A stretch of DNA of 64,000 nt from Ectocarpus siliculosus. Taxonomy: Eukaryota > Sar > Phaeophyceae > Ectocarpales > Ectocarpaceae. The DNA lies in contig FN649740.1 in the NCBI GenBank assembly GCA_000310025.1, forward strand, positions 3,773,774-3,837,773, in the 5' to 3' direction. The notes beneath the pieces are model-generated. The model saw only the letters and a program-made list of their open reading frames with translations, searched no databases and was not told the origin of the DNA. The position numbers and the translations under genes were made by a program. The number at the start of each line of letters is the position of its first letter. Positions within the stretch are counted from its first letter, which is position 1. Positions 1-13,309 of this stretch are shown here, in pieces.

Positions 1-774
1 TTAACAAGCACAGGCTACAAACTACTTCTAGGATTTACTCTTAGAGTCACCCATCGTTCCACGAGAGCACAGCATATTATCAAAAATAGCAAAATAGGCA
101 CTATTTCTTGTTTTTCGTGACAAATTTTGAAATTTCGAATCATCGGCCTGCTGGGAATGTGAGTACTAGTATCAGTTACCGAGGGTGCCTACAGTAGTAC
201 AGCAGAACCAACGCGTGCTCGGACCGATTGCCAACCATTCCCCATTGCCCGGCCTGTTACAAAAGAGTATTGCGAACAACGCGTGTTCGCTGAGATGACC
301 GATATTCACCATTTAGGAGCAGCACTGGATGCAGCATGCAAGCAAACAAACATGATTATTGCTACAGGCCAGGTGCGGTGTACTCTATGCAGTAGTGATG
401 TAAGTGGTGCACTACAAAATTATGATATGGAATATTTTCAAACACCGATCGAACCTCTGTGGAAAGACAGGCGCCTCCTTCCGTGACGTGCGCGGTGTAG
501 AGGGCCGATGCACAAGCCACTCTCTTGTGCAAGTTATTCTTCCATTTGCTCTGGCTGGGGAACCCGCAGACTATAGTTTAACGTTTCTACCATCTGGTCT
601 CCTTCTGTCGTTGATTGGCCAGACGGAGCAGCAGACCTTTCGCCGTGAAAACAAAAAAAAACACACACACACGACGCGCGTACTCCGAGCAGCTCCGTCT
701 CTCTTGCTACCGTCTTTCAGTCTTTGTGGGCTTTCTGACACACTTTTTTCTCGCGTGGGCTTGAGTGTGTGACC
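1..774. other. Non-coding leader upstream of the OTU gene
   Basis: No convincing coding exon is present here; the short open frames have no recognisable domain and lack consistent splice borders. The segment holds a short CA tract near 659-672 and one copy of the window-wide TACTGTAG motif (reverse complement, near 189). Its right end presumably contains the promoter and 5' leader of the gene starting at 775, but I could not identify a promoter element. Confidence 0.4.
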
Positions 775-3700
775 ATGCGGGTGCTGCTGCCTGACGGCGA
801 GGAAAAAGGGAATAACCCCTCTTTCGCTCCTGTTGCGACAGCAACACCCGGAAATGACGACGACGCGGCGGGTTTAGGACCTTCGCCTCAACAACACCTC
901 CCAGTCTCTCCTCGCGCTGACCTACCCCCCCAACCGCACCCAAGAGCTCCATCAAGAGAGGCGACAGCAGACGTCCTTCGTCGCAGAACGAACGGTAAGC
1001 AACGCCCCACTACCGTGGCAGAACCGTCGAAGGATAATATCGCCTTGGAGGGGAATGTGGATGATGGGCGTGACGTGTCGACAGCAAATGCCGCTCAAGG
1101 CTTCCGGCCGGCGGCAAGGACCTCTGCCTGTGATGCCGCGTGAGTTTGATGCGTTGAAACGTGGAGAGAGTGGACAAGTGCGAAGATGCATGTGGTTGTC
1201 CTGCTGTAGAAAGAGTTGGACGATCGTTGAGGTGACCTCTCCCATATGAGATGATGTTCAAAACTCAACACGATTCTCTTTTTCGTTCTCTCTTTCTCCT
1301 ATTTACACTGTTGTGAGTGTACCTTGTACTCCATTATTTTATTGAGAGGGAGCGTAGGCGGGCAAACTCGCGCGTTTTAGAGTGTACCACTATTTAACTG
1401 GTTGCTCGGTGCTCTTACATACCGTATGTTTTTTTTTTTGTATCTCTCGGTCCCGCAACCTATACCAATAAGTGATGTAGCATACCGGGTCAAATACAGT
1501 ACCAGGAGCATTCCATGTATCATTCCATTTTCGTGTGAGCGTCGGCCCACGTGCAACCAACCCATGCCTCTCGAGCAAAGCAGTACACCTGAAGTCACAC
1601 ATTCGGCACCCTCAATCCCTCGTTCCCTCCTCCATCCGACGGCGTCTCTATGCAAACTTTGACCCTCGAACCAGTTGAGCGAAGCATATATATATGCATG
1701 TGCGTATATATGTGCACCACTCACTTGGTGCCGTGTGAATCGCGTGTGGAACCGTTCTGTACGTGATTCTCGGCTGTGTTGCCTGTTCTGGCAGTTGTCG
1801 AGCGGTACAAGTTTTTCCCCGAACTCCTGTTGTTCATTAACGTACCGATCTCTGATGTACCAACGGAGTCCTTGCCAAGGAGAGATTCGCAATCCTCGAC
1901 TTAGTGCATGCGGCTTGGATCCGGCCGATGTCCTACTGGTAGCCACAACTTGTACTTGTAATCCGGGCCATGACAGAGATGTGGGGTCCTAAAACGGAAG
2001 TGTACCTTATGCAAGGGTGCAAGACTGCTATGCGAACAAAGCGTGGCGGATAGATGAAGCAGTTACGAACCTGATTTTCAGATATGAAGTGAACGCAGGA
2101 CGTGGTGTGTCCGAACTGCATGCAGTCGCTCGCGTGTGGGGTGGGAACCGCCCTGGAGTGTCGAGTTTTGAGAACTACTGTAGCGTCCAGAGTACGATCG
2201 GGGTTAGTATTTTTTCTGTGACAACCTGTTGCTCACTGCAGTACGGCATGTTTTTTGCGGTCGATGCGCCTTCCTGTCCACACCAGGGCTGGCTTCTCGC
2301 CCTCAGGAGCCGGCGGCGCTGGGGGCGCGAGTGGATCGAGGATAGAGCCCAGAGGTGGACTCTCGCAGGAGGCCGCCGCTGTTGCTGCTGAAAACGACAT
2401 CGAGAGCGCGTTCGAGGTGACCCCATGGAAACATAATTGAAAGAAAATAGGCGATGCATATCTGGTACAACTACTATTGCACCTACTATTACGCCTTGTT
2501 TATGCTGGTGTCCATGTCGATGATATTTCGGAAAGACGAGTATGCAGTACTGTATGCAACCACATGTTGTACTTGCCGTTGCTGTCGGTACGAATGCCTC
2601 TAACGCGCACAGGAGAATAAATGAGAACAGGGTAGGATGCCCCCACTGCTGCTGTGTGAACGAAACGTACGGAACGATTTATACACATGCAGAGAGACTG
2701 CCGCTAGGTTTGACATCGGAAGCCATTGATAGGAACGTATGCTATGCTATAGCAGGTCGAATCAATCATTACACGGCGGGTCTCGCACGTGCTTGAGTCT
2801 GTCCCTCATTGATTGTGTTGACATGGGGTTCATTCCCTGAGCCCACCCCCACTCCTGCAAAGACATCACTGCCAACGTAGAGAAATTTTTGTGTTGGATG
2901 CGCGGACCGCCGGATTGACGAACCTTGCGTTCTACCCGCGCGCAGGGCGCCGGATTTCGGCAGTTCTTTCCCTCGTTTTTCCAATATTTCACCGCAAGTC
3001 GCATTTTCTATCTACCTGGCGGCTTTCCTCTCTGTCTAGAGAGCAATCCGGGGTCATGAACGTTTTTACCCGCTTTTTGGAGCCTGAGACGAAGCCGCAA
3101 GGCTACCGGTTTGTCCTTCCGTTGAAAGACAAAGACATACATACGACTTTGCGAATAATTCTGGAGATTGAAATTGAATATCTCAACCTCATTCGTACAC
3201 CATCGATCACCGACCGGTCTCTTTGAACTGGCAGCAGCCGTGCCACTTGCAACACAAGGTCAGTGTTGACGCTGGCGTCACTACGTGTTTGGCTGTATTT
3301 CCACCTCCGGCTTGGTTGTCGTGTCAAATCACAGGCTGAGCTTAAGGCAAAGGGTTGGCAATTGCGAAGACAGGAAGGCGATGGAAACTGTCTATTCCGA
3401 GCTATCAGTCAGCAGATTTATGGAGACCCAGGCATGCATGGCGATATCCGTCGCCAATGCCTAGACTTCATGCGCAAGGTATGGGAGCGAAGACTGAAGA
3501 CGAGTTGGAAATGCGTTTTGGCTGGTTGTAGGATGAAGTCCGTGACGTACGAGTTTTCCTACCGCCTCGATCAATTTAGACTTTTTTCTTTTTGTACATG
3601 TGTTTATCTTGTACTGGTATGCTAATTAGAGAAAAGTGCCGAAACGCAACAGGTCAAACTGGAGGGGGTGGGCTAGGTAAGGCCACATTCCGCCATATTG

Positions 3701-6487
3701 ACAAACGTCTGGTTTCGTACCTAGAGATCAGACTGTTTACACATGTTTTTTGTTCCTTCTTTTTGGTTCGCTGAGGTTCGCTGGGCTCTTCGAGTCTAAA
3801 CACGTCAGCTGTGAGAGCTGTTGACCTAGGGAAACGTTACAAGTGGCATCTGGCAGCCACCTGTGGGCGGTTCTGCTGCCTGCTTTTATTTTCACCTTGC
3901 ATCACCCCTGGATGACAGTGCTGTGCTCTCTTTTGAGCCTTCTCCGCAGGGATCACGTGTATGCTTGTGAACGAACGTGTGATATGTACTGATGTATAGT
4001 GCATCCTCCCACAAGCCGCTCCTTTTATTTCCTTTTCCCAGGAGCGAGACCACTACTCCCAGTTTGTGTCGGAGGCATTTGACAGCTACGTCAGCCGCAA
4101 GGAAAAAGACGGCGTGCACGGGAATAACCCCGAGATGCAGGCTGCCAGCGAGCTGTTCAATCGCCCTATCGAGGTCTACGTGCCGGAGAAAGGAAGTGAG
4201 CAAGACTCAACTTGTCGCATTGCATGATACATAAGAGGCACTCGACTACTTGGGCTATGTGTGGGCTACAGGATTGGCCGACAGTACGCGCTTAAGGGTT
4301 GCATGGTTGGCCTGGTTGTGTTATTTCCATCGCATGCCAGCTGTAGGTGATTCTTGCCCGTTCCATCTGCTCTCTGTCCCTGCCAATTTTTCGCTGGACT
4401 TGTGTATGAGGAATCCGTAACGGGGCGAGCTACACTACCGCGGAGTACCGATAGGGTGAGTTTTATTTGTTTTCCTTTCGCTGCCCCTTTCGTTGTTCGT
4501 TTCTGCAGCTGCTCCGATCAATATCTTCCACGGAGGATACCGTTCGGGCAATGCTCCCATCCGAGTCAGCTACCACGGAGGAAACCACTACAATGCAATC
4601 GTAGACCCTGAGGAAGCCAGCGTTGGACAGGTACGACATGACCACTACATGTAGATCGAACTCATTATGTTCTGCAGCAGCGCGCAAGGTGGCAAGGTCT
4701 GTTGATTGCCAAGTTTCAAGCTCGCCGTCGCCAAAAGCAGCCTGTGTGGCCGCATTTCGCGACGAGCATATCCAACACAGGATCATCGCCGATCTGATCC
4801 TTTGTGAAGTTGTGCAACAAAGTATTGTCGGGAGTTGGTTTTCCGATACAGCGCTGGCATGATATCGAAGCATCGTGCCACCTGTAACCTCCTGTTGCAT
4901 GAAAAACTCCAAGACCCCCTTCATATCTGACTTGACACCAAACCTCCCCGTATACATACTTCGGAACGTCCTGTTTACAGGGCCTGGGGATTCCTGGCCT
5001 GTCCAAAGAAGCTGCGGAAAAGGAATCTCTCAAGCGCGCGTTGGCAGAATCCTGCTCGTCCGCTCACCACGTTTTTCCTGGCGCATCGCCGACGTTCTTC
5101 AAAGGAGGGCGGGGAATGCATGGTTCATTTGGGGAGGGCTTCGGGGAGTCTGACGTGAGAGCTACTGAAGAAGAACTGGAGCAGGCGGTGAGAGTGGGCA
5201 TGCTCGGGTTTTTGTGTGTTTATGAGTGAGCGATTTCGCTCGATGGGGTTGTTCTTGTTTCATGTCATGCCGACTATTTACGACAGTATCTTTTGCTCTA
5301 CCCCTGTCTAGAGAACAACGTTGCAATACACATTCCCGCTTTTTCTGTGATAGACATGGTCTTCGCATTTTTTCCGTCGTTGGTGGGAATGGGCAACTAC
5401 TGCTGTATGCCTTCTCCTCGTCCTGCACTGCCAGTGGGCGACCATATCGCACTAGTGTTGGACAGTTGACAGGACGAGCTCTCCCGTTTTACGTTGTGCT
5501 TGGTGCTTGATGAAATTATGTTCTAGGTACGTATGCATATGTGTGTACTTGCATGCCATTGGTAAGTACCAGTCTCGTGCATGTATGCGTACCCGTTTCC
5601 GTGACCAACCGCTCCTCTCGCCTTCGTGCAACAGGCCATAACGGCTTCTCTCTCCGACTTTCGCGGCACAACCAGTGGCGGCGGGAGCAGCAACAACGGC
5701 AAGAGCGACGGTGCCGCCTTTTCCGTCCCTCGGCGGGGAGGCAGGGGTAGCGGTGGGAGATTTATTGGACGCGGAGCAGCCAGCAGGGTTTCGGGAGGTC
5801 GCGAAGAACGGAGGGGGGGGGGTGCCGCTGCATGGGCGAGTGGTGCTGGGTCGCCGGCGGGTAGGGTGGAGCGTGGGGGGTGGATGAGCAGTGGCGGAGG
5901 AGCAGCAGAAGGAGAAGGCAGCGGAAAGTCTCGAAAGCGCCGAAGGCCTGGAAGCCCGCCTGGCGAAGGTTCGGTAAGTGTTCGGTGCCCCCCCTGCGTT
6001 GATAAGTTGAGCTCTTGCTTGCATATGAAAGACATTACCCGCTGTACAGACTAATCAAGGAATGTTTAGATCGATGCTCTTTTCAAGTAATGGACAGCGT
6101 TGTCAAAAAGTGGGTGTGGGCTCACATGTGCTTGCATACACTGTAGTGACAGAAAGGTTTCATACTTTTAGGATTTTCTAGCGTCTCCACACCCTCGGTT
6201 GTTTTGCAACACGTTGGTATCAATTTCAACGAAACTTGTGCTCTTGAAATTGACCACCGCTTGCTCCCCCTCCTATGTTTATGCGAACGATTCCTCAGCG
6301 AAAAGCATCACCGAACTCAGCTGATGGCTCTACAAGCAGCGCCGTGAGAGAGATGGTATGGTCCTACGGCTTCCCACTGGCAAGAGTTATTGCAGCCCAT
6401 GACCTCGTGGGCGAGAGCGTTGAAGATATGCTCGTTTTGCTCACATCGGATGCTTTTCAGCCGCCAGAAAATGGCGACCGGCGATAG
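775..6487 (+). CDS. OTUD5-like OTU-domain deubiquitinase with C-terminal UBA-like segment
   Basis: Exons read by hand: 775-994, 2307-2416, 3335-3478, 4042-4195, 4509-4630, 4981-5187, 5635-5973 and 6299-6487. All introns are GT-AG, and the phases join into 494 codons plus stop. Exons 3 to 6 encode an OTU cysteine-protease domain. DGNCLFRA carries the catalytic Cys (about residue 129) with its Asp, and NHYNAIV carries the catalytic His (about 236). HGNNPEMQAASELFNRPIEVY and SYHGGNHYN match the OTUD5/DUBA branch, which removes ubiquitin from substrate proteins. The N-terminus is Pro/Gly-rich and probably disordered. Exon 7 is very rich in Gly, Ser and Arg (RGG-like). The last exon (about residues 450-485) has a helical UBA-like pattern, VWSYGFPLARVIAAHD, where animal OTUD5 has a UIM. 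The OTU assignment is firm; the first two exons and the UBA reading are less certain. Confidence 0.88.
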
Positions 6488-8390
6488 ATGGCTGCCCGTT
6501 TCGCCCACTCATATTTCGCGCGGAGGAAGTAGCATGATCAGGAATGTACACCGTGAGACGCACACCAGTAGAATATTCGAGTGGTGGACATTTTGTTGAT
6601 ATTTGCGGGACGAAATATTCTGCTTTCCATAGGTTTAGAGCTGCTGTTGTTGATGTTTGTGTGGTTCTCGTGTGACGGGGTGACAGTTGTGATGGAACAT
6701 ATCGTTTGTTTGGAACGGGGCAAGACACTGTTTTCGGGAAAGGTTTGCCCTCGCGTGAGTGACGGGTGAAGAGTCTGTCGAGTGCCCGCCCACCTTGCGA
6801 TCGTGCTTTGTCGCATCCACTATAGCTAAGGCTATGTGTTCCCTGTTTTCCATGATTGTATATACGCCGTGGGGCTAATAGAGTTCTTGCTTGCCAAGTC
6901 CGATCGTTGGAGGGCTGGTCGGTTTCATGGCGAAAGGCACGCCGGGTTTTTGAACCCAACTAAATGTGCTTTTCCGCGGAGCAACTGCTGTTTCCTCATC
7001 TGGTGTTCCGTCATCGAAAAGACTACAAAACTAAACAAGGCACCAGAGAAACCACGTGGCTTCACCTACATGTAGCCTTGTAGCTGCGACATCGTGCTCG
7101 CGCCCCACGTATGTATTCTGAAGCCTCCTAAGGGTGTGTCTACTGTTTTCGATTGCAGACCGATCACTTGCGTGCAGAAATATCGCAAACACACAAGGAC
7201 ACACAGCACAGTACTCTCCTCCGTGCTGAGACATTCTTGCCTCGGTAATTGTGTGTGTGCCATCGCGGTCTGCGCACTACGCATGTTAGAGTTTGAAGCA
7301 CTTGAAGACAGGCCAGATTTCAACGAGACAAGAAGAAGAGCAGAAAAGAGTCGGTGTCTTTTTTTTTGTCCATGGTGGATAGGTCGATCAAATGTGAAAC
7401 CGGTTCGAACTGCGTACGATTGATTGAACCAGACTATTAGTCGAATGGGAGGGGAGCGACCTGATACAGGACAGGGGGAGACGCGTCATCAACTTGTATT
7501 TATTCCGTGTATAGATCAAACGTTTTCGTGGGCTTGCGCCCCCACCACACTCGCACAGTTTTGTCTCCTCGTCCCCTAAATATTGCTGTTCCCAAACTCT
7601 AAACTACATGGAGTACCGCCGTGCTTCTTCTCGACGTATGTATAGACTATACAAGGTGGAAGCGATTTTTTTTCATCATCCATGAGTGAGCGAGAGTCTT
7701 GTTGCAAACCACCCCGAAAATATCTGCCCGTCATGCCGATGAAATGATCAAATTTGGACGCGTTGGAGGATTTGACCCCCTCTGTACACACGACGTACAC
7801 CACAAACAAACACCCAACATCTGTCGGTGTGTATGTGTGTACATACATGCATACGTCTGCTGTAGAAAACATGTGATGTGACAGGTAAATAAAGTGGAAA
7901 GTGAAGTTGAAGATAGACGGATTGTTTTGTTGTGTGACTGATGGTCTTTGATGATTGAGGGACGGAGAGGAATGAGATGAGAGGCGATTCGATTTGCAAG
8001 TATGGATCCGCACGGGACAACGGCCGGCCGTTTCATGCATCCGGTCGATTTTTTTCCACGACAGCAGTTAATCGTAGTATGCATACAGCTGCAGAGAGAG
8101 CAACACAATACTACAGTAGTCTTGTTAACTTCAACGAGGGAATCCTGGCTCTTCAAAGAGGGGTTGCCTGTTCACGAACTGCCTTGCTGTGAGCGACTGT
8201 GAGACTGTGAGAGAATTTTCTCTGCGGACAGCAGCAAGCAAATTTGATTCTTTCCAAGAGAAACGTTCAAAGGCTGTTTTATATTCGTTGGGTGAAAAGA
8301 TGGATGGATATCTGTTGAAACAACATCTCATCTCATCTCCCGTAAAGTACACACGTCGACACCACAACCGATCACATCTATCTCAGCAAG
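6488..8390. other. Intergenic region between OTU and PARP-finger genes
   Basis: No exon with domain support or consistent splice borders was found on either strand. The sequence is of ordinary complexity with a few T-rich runs. The left side should hold the 3' UTR of the OTU gene and the right side the promoter and 5' UTR of the PARP-finger gene. One near-perfect TACTGTAG motif lies near 8113. Confidence 0.35.
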
Positions 8391-11300
8391 ATGGAGGGAA
8401 AAGCATGGACTTGCGACAGCCTGACCATCTCGTATGCATCTCCCAGAGGGACCAATCGGTGCCGGTCGTGCAAGCTTCACATGGAGTCGGGCGCGATTCG
8501 TTTCGGGGTATGTATGTATGAATAAATAAATTGGAACATGTTTGCGATGTTTCACACGTTACACGAGCACGTCTTGTAGATCAGACCCTCAAACCCTTGG
8601 GGGACAAATGTGTCCCACGACCACCATGACCATTTGCAGAGCCGGGGTGTTCGTGCTTGGCGCACAGAGAGGTAGGTAGGTATTGTAGGTCAAAGTGCGT
8701 GCTGTCAAGAATCCGAACCAAAACAAATTTTGAGCTGCGTGGGGTTACAAAAAAAAGCACCCGTGTTGGCGGTCTCCGTACAAAATCGTCAGCTTTCCTC
8801 TCAGCAGGACGTACAGAGAATAAATACACTCCCTCCTAATATGTCCAAAGTAGACAACATGTTTCCAAAGGAAGGGGAGTCACTGAACCTTCTCACGATG
8901 ACGCTAAAGGCATGGACGACAGATGCGTTCTTCTGTGTGATCCTGAATCATGGAACCCAAGCATCTAAGGCACGAGAAGCGAGAGTGCCAGAGTTTCGGT
9001 GTGGTATGCATATGTATCTGTAGACTGCTGCAGATGGCAAGACCACAAACCTCAAGACCACAAACCTCCCACACGGCCACAAGTCTGAGGCAAAAAGATA
9101 TTTCATTGCCCACAGAGGTATGCATACCGATGCCATGTGCTCTGGGCTCTAGAAACGGTGAACACCACCCGGTCCCCAAGGCAGGAGCTCTCTATTCCAA
9201 GCTTACTGTTCTTGTTGTGCTCCTGCCCTCCCCGCTCTTGTTCAAATTTCATGCGGTATTAACAGCAAGAGCCAGTAATATTGAGCAGTACCTGGTATGC
9301 TATTTGTAGTTTCTTCTTGTCCCTCTTGCGTGACCACCAAGGAAGGCGTCACGGCACAGCAGGAGCAGTAGAGCATACCCCAGATGCACCTACTCAAACC
9401 AATATTCTGGCTGGGTCGTCCATCGTAAAGCGAGGCCTGCTCAATTAAAAAAATATATGCACACGAAGGTATGTAGTTGATGTAAATACAGCCTCAACGA
9501 ATAGAAAATGGCCTTGCTCTAGACTGCCTGTCTGTGTGGGTGTACTGGTACAGAAATACTGCTGTTACGTAGTCTACCCTTCACAGTCGTTACAATACCT
9601 TTGCTGCACTCTTCTCGAGAGCATCGCCGCGATGATCAGCAGATGTCGATTGGCTGCGATCGTTGGACACCGAAAACGTCCAACGCAAACATTACGGTTC
9701 CGCAATCCTGCGCGGGGCCTTTTTGCGTTCGCGAACGTCGATCGGCCGCTCCTTTCTCTCCCACTGCTGTACTCAAAAATGAAAGAGGTAAATTTATCGA
9801 ATGTTTTGTCGAAGATATTTGGGGTTATACGCTCTATTAGTAGTCGAAGTTCAGCTGAGTGTAAATATATTTACTTGGGTGGTTCCGATGAAAGGCCCGT
9901 GTGTGATACGGCAGTGTTTGTGTTGTACCATACAACCCAGCGTTTAGGGGCACGAGAGGCTGCATCGCACCATGGAGATACATTGAATTGGTGCTTTCTT
10001 AGACAGCTGCATGTACCCCGTCGCGCCTAGAGGCCATGCTCTACTTCGCCTTCGTTGCGGCGGCCTTTTTACGTTTGTAGCTGGCGGAAGATGTGAACCT
10101 GTTGCCTTCTTCCTATTATCGTGTCAACGGTGTGGCCAAAACGCTTTTCGGTTCTGTAATTGTCACGACATAGTTACGTTGCCATCTTTCCTTCGCCTTT
10201 GTTTCGGCACCCTTTTCATGTTGTGAGTTTGCGGATGAAGTAAACCTGTTGCCTTGTTTCTATTATCAAGCCAACCGTGTGGCCGAAACGCTCCGTTTCT
10301 GTAATGGTCACGATATTGTTTCGTTGCCACCGTACCTACTTCTTTCTCTTATCGAATCAACGGTGTGGCCACAACCCTTTCCCGGGTATGGAATTGTCAC
10401 AACATCTGCATGTTGATGTACTGTAGTTACGTTGCTCGCAAGTCACTATGACCTTCCTTCCCCCCTTGTATCCCCCCCCCACACTGGTGGTGGAGTAGAT
10501 TCTGCTGTGCGAGGTCGAGAACCCTCACTCCGCGTAAACGGTGATAATCGCACGACGTTGTGTTAAATTGGTCATGCACCCTCGAGGCCGTTACACCGCA
10601 GTGCTCATGACTGTCTCTGGAAGAGAAGCACCAGAAAATAAGTAAGTCATTGGCAGCTGTTATCCGTACGCTAGGAAGTAAGCACAAGATGCCGAACACC
10701 CTTAGCAGGATGCAGCGCATCCGCCATGCGACCCGCCGAATACCTCACGGCGCCTCGCACTTGGTGATGTGAGAGCCTGGTCCGGTGACAACCCGGCGTG
10801 TGCTCCGTCCCGGCTTTGTAAGGGTGCGAGGTGAATGGTCTATAACGACTACGGCATCCACGACTATGAGCACACACACACCCTCCCCCCTCTGCCCCCC
10901 GGCCCACACTGGGCAATGCCTTGATGTACACTAGGTGTCGCGCTCATTCCCGTTCCTCTGATTTCCACATCATCTCAACCTTCCTCTACTGTAGTTTCTA
11001 ATCGCGTGCGCTTTATCGCTTCTTTTTTTTTTGCAGATGATCTTCAAATGCCCGTCGATGTCCACCATGCTCTTCCAAGGGTTTCACTTGCACTGCGTTC
11101 AAGCCCCGAGTTTCCTGACATCCATAGAACTTCTTGAAGGAATCGAAGACATATCGCCGTCGGACGTCGAGGTCATCGAGCGGTGGATAGAAACGGGAGT
11201 GGCTCGTGGAATGGTAAGTTGCATGAAGTTGCCCACCCGCGCTGTACATATAGACATATACGTATGCGAGGGTGGGCGAGGAACGCCGGACCTGTCAACA

Positions 11301-11622
11301 ACCCGTGTACTACTGCTGCATGTGAACTACAGTATGTAGAAGTACGAGGCAAGGCGTGGTCTTCGTATGTAGTATAGCATAGTACGCATACATTTCCAAT
11401 ACAGTACTGGTATACCTCCGCTGTGTTGTTCGTCTTGTGGAGGCAAAACCTATGAAGTTGTCTATATCTGAGATGTTGAACTTGCCCCCGCCAGCGAGAT
11501 TATTCATAGCACTACTGTACTCATTGCGCTGATGAATGGCCCGGCGGGCGGTTATTCTCCTTTTGGCGCAGGAGGGATGCACGGCTGCGGCACACAGCCA
11601 CCAACGACGGAAAACGGCATGA
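8391..11622 (+). CDS. Very small protein consisting of one PARP-type zinc finger
   Basis: Exons 8391-8507, 11037-11213 and 11572-11622 join in phase 0 and give 114 residues. The ATG at 8391 opens the frame. The product is essentially one zf-PARP domain. Cys24 and Cys27 (NRCRSCK) with His56 and Cys59 (FHLHC) give the spacing CX2C-X28-HX2C typical of PARP1 and DNA ligase III nick-sensing fingers. The usual preceding ISYASP pattern and the following helical stretch (LLEGIEDISPSDVEVIERW) are also present. In known families this finger binds DNA breaks and is joined to a catalytic domain; here none follows. The last exon adds only a short basic tail (HQRRKTA). The first intron is long (about 2.5 kb) and was checked for another exon without success. 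The third exon rests on splice signals alone, so the C-terminus could differ. Nuclear DNA-break sensing is inference. Confidence 0.75.
10040..10420. repeat. Degenerate tandem repeat inside the PARP-finger intron
   Basis: Three diverged copies of a unit of roughly 110-150 bases follow one another. Each contains a CCTGTTGCCTT-like start (clear in the first two), a TATTATC/TTATCGA stretch, CAACGGTGTGGCC and TAATTGTCACGACAT or close variants. They start near 10,080, 10,230 and 10,340, and the third is the least complete. No coding frame is kept across the copies. Confidence 0.65.
10480..10905 (-). repeat. Dispersed repeat, minus-oriented copy (mate at 30.3 kb)
   Basis: The reverse complement of this segment aligns along about 400 bases with 30,312-30,715. 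Shared stretches include CGCCGTGAGGTATTCGGCG, GCTGCATCCTGCTAAGGGTG and TTCGGCATCTTGTGCTTACT. The two copies differ by scattered substitutions and small gaps. The length fits a SINE or a non-autonomous DNA element. I saw no poly-A tail, RNA-polymerase-III boxes or clean terminal repeats, so the class is unknown. Confidence 0.75.
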
Positions 11623-13309
11623 CTCGGGTCTTCGTCTCATGCACGCGGAGATCGGAGACAGTGAAGCCTTTGCTCTGTGCGTGTATAATCGTACTGCTGG
11701 TGTATTGATTGATGTGTATTTTTTGGTGATGGGAATGATGCTCTACATACAATACTTTTGAATTGTTTTTTGTCACGTTTTAACATCTATCTTGTGCCTC
11801 CCGGTTGACCCTGGATTGTCCCAACCAGGTTACTTGTTTGAGGTTGTGAATTTTGTGTGCGAATTTTTAGATACAATCATGTTTTGGGTCTCGCTTTTTA
11901 CTTGGGATTTCGATTTCCCCTCCTCCCCGCGTGCGCTCGATCTGGTCGTCGGTGGATGTGTCGCATTGCTTTGTTGAATCCGGGTGTTGGCGTGCGTGGC
12001 GTCCACGTGTTCACCTGTTTGGTGGGAAGGAACTAGGAACCGCTGTACTTGTATCATAGCAGTAGACAAGCGGTTTGCTCCCCGCTGGGTGCTTGTTCAT
12101 CAACAGACGGAATTCTTGGGATAGTGCGTGTGTTAGGCTGTGTATGTCATGTGTGTGTGGTGGTTGGTAGAACCGTGGTTAGGTTTTATGGTTGACCCAA
12201 GCGAGAAGGACAACAAACAGCGGCTGGAGCTTGCGTCACGCTAATTTTACGTACATGATTCTGCTCGGTTCATGTCTTGTCAACAATAAATAGGATTAGG
12301 ACTTTTAGTGTGTCCCACGTTTTGCGAGTTGAGATTCATGAGTCCTCGTCTGTAGAAGGTACGGCGGGGATTTAGACGAAGGATCACTTGACACGAACAA
12401 ATGCAAGGTTTTGGCAAAATAATTGACTCGATCGTTTCTACGGTCCATCACTGTTGCTGTACTCCTGCTATCCGCGCAAGCCGATAGCGGTTTCTTGTGA
12501 ATCTCGCTCTCACAATGGGCCAGAAATCTCTGGGTACCAAGATTACACACCACGGTGGTCCCATTACGCTCGCCACAAGTGCAGCAGGTACATATGTTTG
12601 CATTCGTGCCATCCACTTGTACTGTATCTAGACGTCAAGGTCCGCCACACGTCTCGGTATATTTTCTGGTCGTACGAGCCGGAATCACACAAGATTCTCC
12701 GTCTGCGGTCAAGCCAAGAGATGTTCAGCAATACTTTCAACCGTGGACAGCTGAGGTGTTTCTAGTATTGCATCTACAACACCAACACGGTGTACGAACG
12801 CACGAGCGCTCTCGACACACATCGGTCATGGCCGGGTTTGGATCATCTCCACCATGAAACTTTCTTCAGAGAATGCAGCAGTACCACGTTTCAAGCACGG
12901 GGAAGTTGTACAATCGGTATTCTTGGTAACATACCGTGCCATGTACGAACAGGGCAGTCCTTTGGAAACAACGTTGGGGACATTGCACAGAACGGGGTAA
13001 AACCTTCTGAACCATGGGCTGATTCCATTCAGGTGTTCCCAGCGAAAGACTGAATGATTGGTGAGTGTCCTACCCCCCTAAAAACTGACAGCTGCTTTGA
13101 CGGCCACTTACACTCTCTGCTAGTTACCTCTAGATGCCAAGAACGAACACAGGGAGCCTTGCATAGCAACTCCACAACGGTTCCCCTTCAACCACAATTC
13201 GCGCCGAACGGTCAATCCCAACACTCATCGTTCTGCTATGATATCGCATCACTTTTCTGTCTTTAACACCTTGCGTTAAAATCCTCTCGTTCGTAGCTAA
13301 ATCTGGGCA
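11623..13309. other. Intergenic region between convergent PARP-finger and chlD genes
   Basis: The two flanking genes point towards each other, so this stretch should hold both 3' UTRs. Open frames here show no domain and no cross-checked splice sites. AATAAA-like strings occur (for example AATAAATAGG near 12,285), but I cannot assign them to a transcript. Confidence 0.35.

Noticed and set aside
9536-10030. Possible extra exon within the first PARP-finger intron
   Set aside because: Both flanking exons are phase 0 and together complete the zinc finger; inserting this piece would break the domain.
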